Shown in pieces: positions 8,480 to 20,100 of a stretch of DNA of 64,000 nucleotides; position 1 is the first letter of the stretch, and each line of letters opens with the position of its first letter. The notes below the pieces were generated by a model. That model worked only from the letters and a program-made list of their open reading frames with translations, searched no databases and had not been told where the DNA came from. The position numbers were made by a program, and so were the translations under genes. The stretch spans positions 300,501-364,500 of the forward strand of contig CAJNDS010000879.1 of the NCBI GenBank assembly GCA_905221605.1. The letters are read 5' to 3'. Source of the DNA: Symbiodinium natans (taxonomy: Eukaryota > Sar > Dinophyceae > Suessiales > Symbiodiniaceae).

Positions 8480-11432
8480 AGTCGTGTTTTTGTGTGGTAG
8501 ATACAAAGGAAAGGGCATAAGAAAGTAGCGAAAGGAGCTCCTCAATTCCCTTCCTTATCTCCTATCCTCTTTTCTTTACAGGAGAATACAGGAAAAGAGG
8601 GCCTCCATTCCCCTCTTGTTCTTCCTTTCTTGTGTTTTTGTCATTTAAAGGGGAACAGGAGAAGAGAAGGGAAAGAGAAGGAGAGAGGAGAGATAAAAGG
8701 AACACAATTTTAATGGGAAGAGCCAAGAAAAGAATAGAAGAGAGATGAACAAAGAAGATGGAGAGACCAAACAAGGCGCAAAGAAGATGGCACTCTTCTT
8801 TATCTATCCCCTCTCCCTTCCCTCTCCCTTCCCTCTTTCTTTTCGAAACAGAAAAACTAAAAAGGAAGAACTTGAAAAGGAGAAGGGTAAGGAAAAGAGC
8901 AGAAGAGACAGGCCGAAAAGAGGGATATGATGAAGTATGGGCAAGGTCCACGCGCAAGGAGTCACCCTCGGCTTACCCTTCCACTGCTTTATCATACAAG
9001 TTCCTTTCTTGTGTTTTATTAGTTAAAATGTAACAGAAGGAGAGAAGGGCAAGGGAAGTGAGAGAGGAGAGACAACAAGGAGGCCATTTGAATTTTCTGG
9101 AGGGGTACTGAAAAGAAGAGAAGACACAAGAAACAAGGAGACGGATAGCACTCTTCTTTATCTATCATCTCTCCCTTCCTTGTCTCTCGCTTTTCCCTCT
9201 ATAATTAAAACAAATAGGTGCCCTCTCCTCTTCAGGAAGCCCCCTTGCCCTTATTTTGCTAGCTTTCTGAAACGACAAGGAAAACAACACATAGAAAGAG
9301 AGGAAAGGGAATGAAACAATAGGCAGTGGAGCTCTTCAGTGTCTTTACCTATCTCTTTTCTTCTTTTTCTTCTTCATTCAATAAGGAAAAGAAGCTTCCT
9401 TTGGTGTGATTTTGAGATTCAAAAGAGAACAAGAGAAGAGAAGGGAGAGAGAAAGGAGAGAGGAGAGATCAAAAGGAAGCAATTTTCATGGGAAGAGCAA
9501 TGAAAATCATGGAAGAGAAATGAAGACAGGAGAGGGAGGTGCAAAATCAGGCAAAGAGAAGATGGTGCTCGTTTTCTTCTTTCCTCTCTTTCTTATCTTT
9601 CCCTTTCAAATAAAAACAAAAGGAAGAACAATGAACATGTAAAGGAACCCGTTTTCTTTTTCCGTTTGGGAACAAGGAAAAGAACAGAGGCGATAGGGCG
9701 AGAGGAGGGATTTGCTGCAGCATGGGGAGGGTCTACGGACAAGGAGCCAACCCCGCTCGCTTTCCCCATCCATTGGAAAAGAAAGGAACATGGCCTCCAT
9801 TCCCCTCTTGTTCTTCCTTTCTTGCGCTTTTGTCATTTAAAGGGGAACAGGAGAAGAGAAGGGAGAGAGAAGGAGAGAGGAGAGACAAAAGGATTGCATT
9901 GTTAATGGGAAGAGCAAAGAAAAGAATAGAAGAGAGATGAATAGAGAAGTGGGAGAGACAAAACAAGGCGCAGAGAAGATGGCACTCTTCTTTATCTATC
10001 CTCTCTCCCTTCTCTCTCCCTTCCCTCTTTCTTTTCGAAATAAGAAAACAAAAAGGAAGAACTATGAGAAGGAGAAGGGTAAGGAAAGGAACAGAAGAGA
10101 TAGGCCGAGAGGAGGGGTATGATGAAGTATGGACCGGTCCACGCGCCAGGAGTCACCCTCTGCTTACCCTTCCACTGCCTTATCACACAAGTTCCTTTCT
10201 TGTGGTTTATCAGTCAAAAGGAAACAGAAGGAGAGAAGGGAAAGAGAAGTGAGACGAGATAACAAGGATGCCATTTTGCTGGAAGCGCAACTGTATGTGG
10301 CCACAACAAGCAGGCCAGGGAGGCTCAGGCGGGGCAAGTCTCTCCCTAATTAGAAAAATCAATCTTGCTATTCACAGGTAGGCGCCCTTCTTCCTCTTCA
10401 GGAAATCGCCTTTCCCTTATTTTGCTTTTTCAAGCGAATAAGACAAACAACAGATAAGAAGAGAGGACAGGGAATGACTAGGTAAAGAGAGGAGCTCTTC
10501 AATTTCCTCCCTATCTCTTAAGTTACTTTTCCTTCTTGGGCGGGTGTCCTTTTTTCTTCCTTGAAGATGCAGAAAACTAGCAAACAGGACACCCGATCGC
10601 CCATTTTCTTTTCAATTCCCTTCCTTATCTCCTATGCTCTTTTCCTTATTCATTGCAACAGGAGAATACAGGAAAAGGGCCTCCATTCCCCTCTTCTTCC
10701 TTTCTTGTGTTTTTGTCATTTAAAGGGGAACAGGAGAAGAGAAGGGAAAGAGAAGGAGAGAGGAGAGATAAACGAAACACAATTTTAATGGGAAGAGCCA
10801 AGAAAAGAATAGAAGAGAGATGAACAAAGAAGATGGAGAGACAAAACAAGGCGCAAAGAAGATGGCACTCTTCTTTATCTATCCTCTCGCCCTTCTCTCT
10901 CCCTTCCCTCTTTCTTTTCGAAACAGAAAAACTAAAAAGGAAGAACTTGAAAAGGAGAAGGGTAAGGAAAAGAGCAGAAGAGACAGGCCGAAAAGAGGAA
11001 TATGATGAACTGAAAAGAAGAGAAGACACAAGAAACAAGGAGACGGATAGCACTCTTCTTTATCTATCATCTCTCCCTTCCTTGTCTCTCGCTTTCCCCT
11101 CTACAATTAAAAAATAGGTGCCCTCTCTCCTCTTCAGGAAGCCCCCTTGCCCTTATTTTGCTAGCTTTCTGAAACGACAAGGAAACAACACATAGAAAGA
11201 GAGGAAAGGGAATGAAACAATAGGCAGTGGAGCTCTTCCGTGTCTTTACCTATCTCTTTTCTTGTTTATCTTTTTCATTCAATAAGGAAAAGAAGCTTCC
11301 TTTGGTGTGATTTTGAGATTCAAAAGAGAACAAGAGAAGAGAAGGGAGAGAGAAAGGAGAGAGGAGAGATCAAAAGGAAGCAATTTTCATGGGAAAAGCA
11401 ATGAAAATCATGGAGGAGAAATGAAGACAGGA
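8480..11432. repeat. Purine-rich segmental repeat array
   Basis: The region is dominated by GAAGAGA/GGAGAGA and complementary TCTTCTC/CCTTCC runs, arranged as copies of longer blocks. A roughly 350-bp block appears at about 8579-8938, 9783-10132 (diverged) and 10661-11009. A second block of about 115 bp appears at 8928-9045 and 10121-10236. A third of about 425 bp appears at 9108-9532 and 11009-11432. Copies are often more than 90% alike by eye, so the duplications look recent. The open frames here, on both strands, are Lys/Arg/Glu- or Ser/Phe/Leu-biased by-products of the base bias, not genes. Confidence 0.75.
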
Positions 11433-11434
11433 GA

Positions 11435-12567
11435 CCGGGATCCCCTTGGCACCCTGCAAAAGTCCTGCAAATACCACACAAAACGGAAAAGGGTAGGAAC
11501 AACATTTGCAGGTCAAAATTTGCCGGGATCCCCTTGGCACCCTGCAAAAGTCCTGCAAATACCACACAAAACGGAAAAGGGTAGGAACAACATTTGCGGG
11601 TCAAAATTTGCCGGGATCCCCTTGGCACCCTGCAAAAGTCCTGCAAATACCACACAAAACGGAAAAGGGTAGGAACAACATTTGCGGGTCAAAATTTGCC
11701 GGGATCCCCTTGGCACCCTGCAAAAGTCCTGCAAATACCACACAAAACGGAAAAGGGTAGGAACAACATTTGCGGGTCAAAATTTGCCGGGATCCCCTTG
11801 GCACCCTGCAAAAGTCCTGCAAATGCCACACAAAACGGAAAAGGGTAGGAACAACATTTGCGGGTCAAAATTTGCCGGGATCCCCTTGGCACCCTGCAAA
11901 AGTCCTGCAAATACCACACAAAACGGAAAAGGGTAGGAACAACATTTGCGGGTCAAAATTTGCCGGGATCCCCTTGGCACCCTGCAAAAGTCCTGCAAAT
12001 ACCACACAAAACGGAAAAGGGTAGGAACAACATTTGCGGGTCAAAATTTGCCGGGATCCCCTTGGCACCCTGCAAAAGTCCTGCAAATGCCACACAAAAC
12101 GGAAAAGGGTAGGAACAACATTTGCGGGTCAAAATTTGCCGGGATCCCCTTGGCACCCTGCAAAAGTCCTGCAAATACCACACAAACGGAAAGTGTAGGA
12201 ACAACATTTGCGGGTCAAAATTTGCCGGGATCCCCTTGGCACCCTGCAAAAGTCCTGCAAATACCACACAAAACGGAAAAGGGTAGGAACAACATTTGCG
12301 GGTCAAAATTTGCCGGGATCCCCTTGGCACCCTGCGAAAGCCCTGCAAATGCCACACAAATCGGAATAGTGTAGGAACAACATTTGCGGGTCAAAATTTG
12401 CCGGGATTCCCTTGGCACCCTGCAGAAGTCCTGCAAATACCACACAAACGAAAAAGGGTAGGAACAACATTTGCGGGTCAAAATTTGCCGGGATCCCCTT
12501 GGCACCCTGCAAAAGTCCTGCAAATACCACACACAACGGAAAAGGGTAGGAACAACATTTGCGGGTC
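11435..12567. repeat. 88-bp tandem repeat, 13 copies
   Basis: The unit begins CCGGGATCCCCTTGGCACCC and is 88 bp long. Units start at 11435, 11523, 11611, 11699, 11787, 11875, 11963, 12051, 12139, 12225, 12313, 12401 and 12488, with small indels in the later ones; the last unit is incomplete. The first nine are nearly identical, the main change being A/G within CAAAT(A/G)CC. Because 88 is one more than a multiple of three, each frame cycles over three units, giving overlapping repetitive ORFs on both strands. There are no variable spacers, so it is not a CRISPR array. Confidence 0.92.
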
Positions 12568-12762
12568 GGGGTTGGGGGGTCAGGAATTAAATAATTTAAA
12601 TAATTTAAATACCCCAGGGGGGGGGTCCGGGCATTTAAATTATTTTTTTTTTCATTCCCCGGCTCGTACTTTAGTATTGGGGGGAGGCCCGTGCTCGTAA
12701 TTCAGTATTGGGGGGAGGCCCGGGCTCGTAATTTAGTGTTGAAGGGGAGGCCCGGGCTCGTG

Positions 12763-13100
12763 ATTTAGTATCGGGGAATTGAAAAATTGATTTCATTTCA
12801 ATGTCCAGGCGCCCGATTTGGCCAAATTTTGCCAGGCAGCCTCCGGGCAAAATTTGGCCAAATCGAGCCGCGCATTTCTCATGGCATACGAAGGGCAGCC
12901 CGATTTGGCCAAATTTTGCCCGGAGGCTGCCCGGCAAAATTTGGCCAAATCGAGCCGCGATAGTTTAAAATAATCTCGGGCCTTCAGAAAGGCGCGGCTC
13001 GATTTGGCCAAATTTTGACCGGAGGCTGCCCGGCAAAATTTGGCCAAATCGGGCCCCTGGACATTGACATGAAATCAATCTTTCAATTCCCCGATACTAA
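12763..13100. repeat. Large palindrome built from three smaller ones
   Basis: The outer arms (12763-12818 and about 13042-13100) are close inverted complements, around GATTTAGTATCGGGGAATTG. Between them, three smaller palindromes with arms of the type GGCCAAATTTTGCC / GGCAAAATTTGGCC occur at about 12812-12866, 12899-12955 and 12993-13050. Single strands should fold into a long branched hairpin. Confidence 0.75.
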
Positions 13101-15105
13101 ATCGGGGGGGGGCCAGGCCCGACCAGGCCCCCCCCCGGAATTAAATAATTTAAATAATTTCAATCCGAAAGGGGTGTTCAGGATTTAAATTATTTAAATT
13201 ATTTAATTCTGGGAGAGGGAGGGGGCCCGGTGGGCCGGGCCCGATTTAAATAATTTAAATATGAAGCTCCCGAATTAAATATTCATATTTAAATCGTGGC
13301 CTTCATATTTAAATTATTTAAATCGGGCCCGGGAAGTAAATAATTTAAATAATTTAAATAATTTAAATAATTTCAATCCTGGAGGGGGGGGGGCGGGCCT
13401 CCTCCCCCAGGAGGAATTAAATAATTTAAATATGAAGGCCTCGATCTAAATATGAATATTTAAATCGGGGCCTTCATATTTAAATTATTTAATTCCTCCT
13501 GCAAAAGGAGGCCCGGCCCCCCCCCCCCTCCCGGATTTAAATTATTTAAATTATTTAAATTATTTAATTCCCGGGCCCGATTTAAATAATTTAAATATGA
13601 AGGCCACGATTTAAATATGAATATTTAATTCGGGAGCTTCATATTTAAATTATTTAAATCGGGCCCGGGAATTAAATAATTTAAATAACTTAAATAATTT
13701 AAATAATTTAAATCCTGGAGGGGGGGGGGCCGGGCCTCCTCCCGCAGGAGGAATTAAATAATTTAAATATGAAGGCCCCGAATTAAATATTCATATTTAA
13801 TTCGGGGCCTTCATATTTAAATTATTTAATTCTTCCTGCGGGAGGAGGCCCGGCCCCCCCCCCTCCAGGATTTAAATTATTTAAATTGTTAATTATTTAA
13901 AATTATTTTTAAATTAATTTTATTCCCGGGCCCCGATTAAAATAATTTAAATATGAAGGCTCCCGAATATAAATATTCATATTTAATCGGGCCTTCATAT
14001 TTAAAATTATTTAAAATCGGGCCCGGCATTAATAGTTAATAATTTTAAATAATTTAAATCATTTAAATCATTTAAATCCTGAGGGGGGGCCGGGCCTCCT
14101 CCCGCAGGAGGAATTAAATAATGTAAATATGAAGGCCCCGAATTAAATATTAATATTTAATTCGGGGCCTTCATATTTAATTTATTTAATTCCTCCTGCG
14201 GGAGGAGGCCCGGCCCCCCCCCCCCCCAAGATTTAAAATATTTAAATTTTTTAAATTATTTAAATTGTTTAATTATTTTAATTTAATTAATTTTATTTAA
14301 ATTATTTAATTCCCGGGCCCGATTTAAATAATTTAAATATGAAGGCCACGATTTAAATATGAATATTTAATTCGGGAGCTTCATATTTAAATTATTTAAA
14401 TCGGGCCCGGGAATTAATATTTATCAAAATAATTTAAATAATTTAAATAATTTAAATATTTTAAATCTTGGAGGGGGGGGGGCCGGGCCTCCTCCCGCAG
14501 GAGGAATTAAATAATTTAAATATGAAGGCCCCGAATTAAATATTCATATTTAATTCGGGGCCTTCATATTTAAATTATTTAATTCTTCCTGCGGGAGGAG
14601 GCCCGGCCCCCCCCCTCCAGGATTTAAATTATTTAAATTATTTAATTCCCGGGCCCGAATTAAATAATTTAAATATGAAGCTCCCGAATTAAATATTCAT
14701 ATTTAAATCGTGGCCTTCATATTTAAATTATTTAAATCGGGCCCGGGAATTAAATAATTTAAATAATTTAAATAATTTAAATAATTTTAAATAATTTAAA
14801 TAATTTAAATCCTGGAGGGGGGGGGGGGGGCGGGCCTCCTCCCGCAGGAAGAATTAAATAATTTAAATATGAAGGCCCGAATTAAATATTAATATTTAAT
14901 TCGGGGCCTTCATATTTAAATTATTTAATTCCTCCTGCGGGAGGAGGCCCGCCCCCCCCCCCCTCCAGGATTTAAATTATTTAAATTATTTAAATTATTT
15001 AATTCCCGGGCCCGAATTAAATAATTTAAATATGAAGCTCCAGAATTAAATATTCATATTTAAATCGGGGCCTTCATATTTAATTCAGGCCTGGGACCCC
15101 CCCTA
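13101..15105. repeat. Tandem array of AT/GC nested palindromes, period 335-390 bp
   Basis: Units begin with a G-run plus CGGGCCTCCTCCC, near 13378, 13713, 14079, 14467 and 14813. Each unit carries two nested palindromes of TTTAAATTATTTAAAT-type sequence joined by GAAGGCC/GGCCTTC and CCCGGGCCC cores, for example AATATTCATATTTAA centres between GAAGGCC and GGCCTTC. Nearly every base pairs with another in the unit. No coding potential is seen. The alternation of AT-only and G/C-only runs makes assembly collapse or expansion possible. Confidence 0.8.
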
Positions 15106-15192
15106 GGACCTAAAATAGGGTCTATTTGGAAGTTGGCTCTTGTAAATAAGTATACGTTTTGGGGCCTTTTTTCCTCTTGTGAACACGAGTGC

Positions 15193-15219
15193 CAGCTTCC
15201 AAATTAACCCTATTTAAGC
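15193..15219 (-). repeat. Right arm of the 27-bp inverted repeat
   Basis: This is the reverse complement of 8451-8477 with one mismatch; together the arms enclose about 6.7 kb. Similarity continues weakly for about 15 more bases inward (GAAGCTG followed by a TCGTGTT-like stretch). Confidence 0.75.
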
Positions 15220-15227
15220 TGCACACG

Positions 15228-15625
15228 GGGGGGGGGGCAAAGGGTCAAAGCCCTTGGGCCCCCCCTTAAGCCCCCCTTAAGCCCCCCCTTAAGCCCCCCC
15301 TTAAGCCCCCCCTTCAGCCCCCCCTTGAGCCCCCCCTTTAAGCCCCCCCTTAAGCCCCCCCTTAAGCCCCCCCTTAAAGCCCCCTTTAAAGCCCCCCTTT
15401 AAGCCCCCCCTTTAAGCCCCCCTTGAAGCCCCCCTTGAAGCCCCCCTTAAAATCCCCTTTAAGCCCCCCTTTAAGCCCCCCTTTAAAGCCCCCTTAAAGC
15501 CCCCCTTTGAGGCCCCCCCGTTTTAAGGCTTAAAAGCCCCCCTTTAAGCCCGTCTTTGTAAGCCCCCTTAAAGCTCCCCCTAAAGCTCCCCCCTAAAGCT
15601 CCCCCCTGAAGCCGCAACCAAGCCT
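15228..15625. repeat. TTTAAGCCCCC satellite tract, second of three
   Basis: About 400 bp of 11-13-bp units of the type CCCCCCTTAAG or CCCCCTTTAAG, decaying toward CTAAAGCTCCCCC at the right end. The unit is the same as in the other two tracts. Confidence 0.85.
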
Positions 15626-15639
15626 CCCCCTCTGTGGAG

Positions 15640-16030
15640 GGTTAAGGCAGCAGTTCAAGAGGCCTACACTTGCTGGGCCTCTGGGCAGAGGCGTAATACT
15701 TGCTGGGCTTTTGCGGAGGGTTGAAGGCAGCAGTTTTAGAGGCCTACTTGCTGGGCCTTTTTTGGAGGGTTTGGGCAGCAGTTAAAAGGCGTAAAACTTG
15801 CTGGGCCTTCTGCGGAGGGTTTAGGCAGCAGTTGCCTGATACTTGCTGGGCCTATTTTGTGGAAGGTTTGGGCATTTAAAAGGCGTAACACTTGCTGGGC
15901 CTTCTGTGGAGATTTAGACAGCAGTTTAAAAGGCCGAATGCTTGCTGGGCCTTTTGCGGAGGTTTTGGGCAGCAGTTTAAAACGTCTGGAGGCTTCATAT
16001 CTGCTGGACCTTCGGTGGAGAATGCGAGCA
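15640..16030. repeat. Minisatellite, period about 55-60 bp, seven to eight units
   Basis: Diverged units share ACTTGCTGGGCCTTTTG, GGAGGGTTTGGGCAGCAGTT and AAAAGGCGTA-like blocks in fixed order. It follows directly on the TTTAAGCCCCC tract. ORFs across it are by-products. Confidence 0.75.
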
Positions 16031-17186
16031 TCGTGTTTGCCACATGGGGGGAACTGCGCCCTCTCCCCCGCTTGTTTAAGCCGGGCGTGAAGCATATGGT
16101 TCTGAGCTCCCCGCGCCACGTCACTGCTATAAACTCTCTGCTTCTTGAAACTCAAGCAATAAACACAAAAAACAAAAGAAGAAGCAAGCGGGGTGGAAAT
16201 GCCCTTCAGCTCCCTTCAAAAAAGTCTTACTTCTTTGGTTTTAAAGAATGAAACCCAAAAAAACAAAACAAGATTCGAGGGGTGAATTTGGAAGACATTT
16301 CCTTTTTTCGTTAAGGGAAATTCATGTTTAGAGTCTTACTTCTCTCGTTTCAAAGAATAAAATCCAAAACAAACACAATGTAATAAAAAGCTTCTGATGA
16401 CAAGCCCTTGCACAACAAGCCCAGCAGGTTGGACAGGATGAAGGACGCGCTGCTCCAGATAGCTCAAGTGGAAACGGGAGATTCAATTGCAAGAGCAGGT
16501 GAATTATGCTGTCGGGTTTGCTTTGGGAGAGGTCTAAAGTTGCTGCAAAGAGCCTTGGAAAGTTGTCTTCGCGATCCTGGGATGCGGACGGCTTCTGACT
16601 TGCGCTCTCTCTGCGACGACGGGGTGATTTCATAGACGCTTGCACGCCTAGAATTTTCGCTTGCAGGGGACCAGTGAGTTCCGTGGTGATCTTTACTGAT
16701 GCTGTCTATGAACATGGGCGTCTAATGGCGTGGTGATTAAAGGGGCGAGCAGATCGCAAACGATGCTGCTACTGGCTGCAATTTTCTTTTAGCTCGAGAA
16801 TGAAGATCATGGAGTCACTTGGCTGGAGCGCGTTCCTTCTTAGAGTAACATAGCCGATGCTCCAAGCAAGCCCCCGGCTCAAGTCGCTTTCGTGTGCTCG
16901 TCTTAGGGTATAACGAAGACCTTCTGGCGTTCTCCACAGGGGGCATCTAGTGGTGTTGATGGGGTCTGTTGCAACCTCGTAAAGCTGAGACTGGGCCCTC
17001 TGCTCATCAGTAGAAGACCTTGCATCTCTCGATCCTTCAACAGACACGCAACGTCGCACTGCACCACTGCATGAAATCCACATGAAAATCTGCAAAGCCA
17101 TCCAAAGCATGCCAGCATGTAGAAAAGAAACCATGGCTCAGTATCAGCTAGAAACGTCGATGGGCCACGGTTGAAAGAAGAACCTG
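16031..17186. other. No assignable gene
   Basis: Only short ORFs are present. A small diverged duplication (AGTCTTACTTCT followed by TTCAAAGAAT or TTTAAAGAAT and an A-rich stretch) occurs at about 16220 and again at about 16335. The stretch is upstream of the first large retroelement ORF and could include its leader. Confidence 0.4.
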
Positions 17187-20100
17187 TTGGGGGCCTCGAG
17201 TCACGTTCACCCACAGCCGCCACATTCTACACCCTACGCGTATGAGGAACAGCGGGCTCCGCTTCCCCCACCATTGCAGTCATGGGAACGTCTGGTCAGT
17301 GTGCTTCTGTCAGGTTCAGTTGAGTGCTCAGGATGGCAGGACAACCCCACAAGCTCATTGAATGCGGCAACCAACACTCTGCCTTCAGGATCGGCGGAGA
17401 CTCACAGACCTCTCAGGCCGGTCGACGTCTACCGGGATCCAGGCCGACAGGAACCAGATGGAGAGATGCCCGCATCGAAGCGTAGGCTCGCTGCTTGTGC
17501 ACACAGTCTGACTAGAGTGCTCACTAAGGACAGCCAATACATAGTGGTAATGCAAGAGACATCTGAACAGGCAGAAATCCAACGACGTCGAGATGTGACT
17601 TCACCAGCTGTAACTGAGGACCGTAGTAACCAGAGCAACGCTTGTCAGACACTCAGGCAACTGTCAAACACCATGCTGCAAAATTGCTCGCAGGCGGTTG
17701 ATGCAGCAAGAGAAATTTACTGTCACCAATCCAGTCCTCGAGATTTGATGTGGCCTTGCAGCAACAGCTTCGCTGCATATGCATTACCGAGAGTTTCCTG
17801 GCCCCAGCGCGTGAGCACGTGGAAGGCCAGATCATGCAGGCGGGAGCACACATTGAGCTGCATGCTTGGCACTGGTAATTTAACGAGCACTGCTAGCGAA
17901 CAGAATCCGCTTGCCCGAATAGCAACCTTGATAGCAGTAGCTTCCTTTCAGACAATTGCTCCAAGGCCGGCAACTGCAGAGTCCTCTGTCAGACTTGAAC
18001 CTGCAAGCATGACAGGGCCTGCGCCAAAGGAGCTGACACGGTGCAGCACCCAGGCACCAGCTGCTTCCGCTCCTGCTTTCCACTCACGAGGGCAAGTGGT
18101 TTCCACTCCCAAACATGTCAGGCACAGTGGGTCATCCGGCTGGTCACAAATAGTAATGCAGACCATTCGGGATGGGCTACGCAGATTGAAGCCCTTGACT
18201 AATTCACATGCTGACATGTTATTCACTGACTTGATATGGCCTAGACTCAATTCCACCACTCGACACACTGAGGTCAGGGCCACGGCCAATTGCCTACCGA
18301 GAGGCATCTCGCGGTCGAAGAAGGCGGATCATGTCAGCGATCATACCGCGTTGCAAACTGCAGACCACACGGCAAGACGTGACTGTTTTGTTTATTTAAC
18401 CTGCGCAATGCATTGGCTCTGCACTCACTTCACAGGGTCTGCGGACTCCGCACCCTTTCGTAGACAGAGCACTCTTGGTCAGGGAAGCTTCTCAAGACTC
18501 ATAATGTCGGAGGCACCATGTACACCATGCGTGACCTGTGGATGGCGCCCCTGCAGATGCACATCGTTGGAGGAAGCCCTGCACAGCATGCTACCTGGCG
18601 AACACCACGAAAGGCAGACATCTGGAGGTTCTGGCGACTCCTCTGCCAGCATGATGTGCATTTACTGTCTTGAGCAGCCGTGCGTCTGCATGCAAACAGC
18701 TGCAGTTCCGATTGTCGTGCCGAAGTCTACTCGCACGGAGGGCGAAGATGACACAGCACACTTCCTGGAAGAGCCCATAGAAGTGGTGAATGCACAGGAA
18801 AGTGAAAGGGAAGGCGGACTCCGCACCCAAGATCACCAACCAGTGGAACATGATGCTTCTACAAAAAAGGTAAACACTACGTGGCTTCGCTTCCTTGACG
18901 TTGCACAGAATGATCAAGAAGCATCCCTCCTACGAGCTCTTCCTGAACCATCACTGGAGGTAAGTGACCTTGCGCGAGCGAGCTTCTTCCTTGAGCAGAT
19001 ACGCCAGCTCCCGGACCCCTTGAAATCAAGGCTTGTGAATAAGATAGAGGAGCAGCATTCGGATCTCCTACGAGAACCTCGGGGTGTAGATCTGGTCGCA
19101 CGCTTTGAGGCGCAGCGATTGGAGACGGCGACCATCGGGACAACGGCAGGACCCGAGATGCCGACACCGACAACACCAGTGACAGGACCGGAGGGGAATG
19201 CGGCCTCCGCTCCTTTCACCACAGAAACAACAGACCTCGACGAGTTCTTAGCAGGCTTTGCTGGCACTTCTGAGACTGAAGACAATAGTGCAATTCTGCA
19301 AGACATGGGCAGGCCATTTGCAGACAGTGGAGCGGCCTCTGGACAAATGGCGTCCACGCCGGATGTACAAAGTGAGGAATCTGAAGGAGATGGGCCAAGG
19401 TGCTCCAACCGGCCGCCCACTCGAGCATATGAGAGTGCATGCGAGTGTACAGTCCTGATGTGCACAGCATACAAGAGTGCTAGGGCATGCAACACGGGTG
19501 CTTACCGGGCTGCACGACATTCTGCGCAGGCCACCCACTCGCAACACGAGAAGCGCGTTGCAACTGGGAAGGTGGACTCCACACCCAGCCGGACACTCAA
19601 ACGCGGAGAGAGTCACCCAGTTTATGCGATTCATAGCAAACCCCATGCATGCGCCGACCGCCATCAGATCGATGCTGTGAATAGACAAGAACTAATATCT
19701 GATTTCAATAGAGCATACGTGAGTGCCTCTAAGATCGGATTGTTCACAAAAGATCACAGCTGTGCGTGTGATTGTGCTGCAACGATCTGGTATGCAATTA
19801 AAAAATACACAACCCCACAGCCCATCCGAATACACGCACGACCTCCACCTGCCCAGGCTGACAAATCCACGAGACGGCGCAACGATCCCATCGATACTGG
19901 GAACGTGGTCTCCACACCCAGCAGGGCACTCAATTGCCTTGCGAAGCTGCTGGTTTGCATCCTTACGTACACACATGCAGAACATGAGATCAGCCACCGA
20001 ATCGGAGCACACTTTGGCTCATACCCATCCCTCCCCCCCACCATAAGACTGGCCCTGACGGAACCACAAGCTCCTCGCCTTCCACTTCTTACACCTGACC

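Noticed and set aside
8562-11117. Lys/Glu-rich and Ser/Phe/Leu-rich ORFs
   Set aside because: They follow purine-rich repeats and change with small indels between repeat copies.
11435-12567. CRISPR-like array
   Set aside because: The whole 88-bp unit repeats; there are no variable spacers and no cas genes, and the context is eukaryotic.
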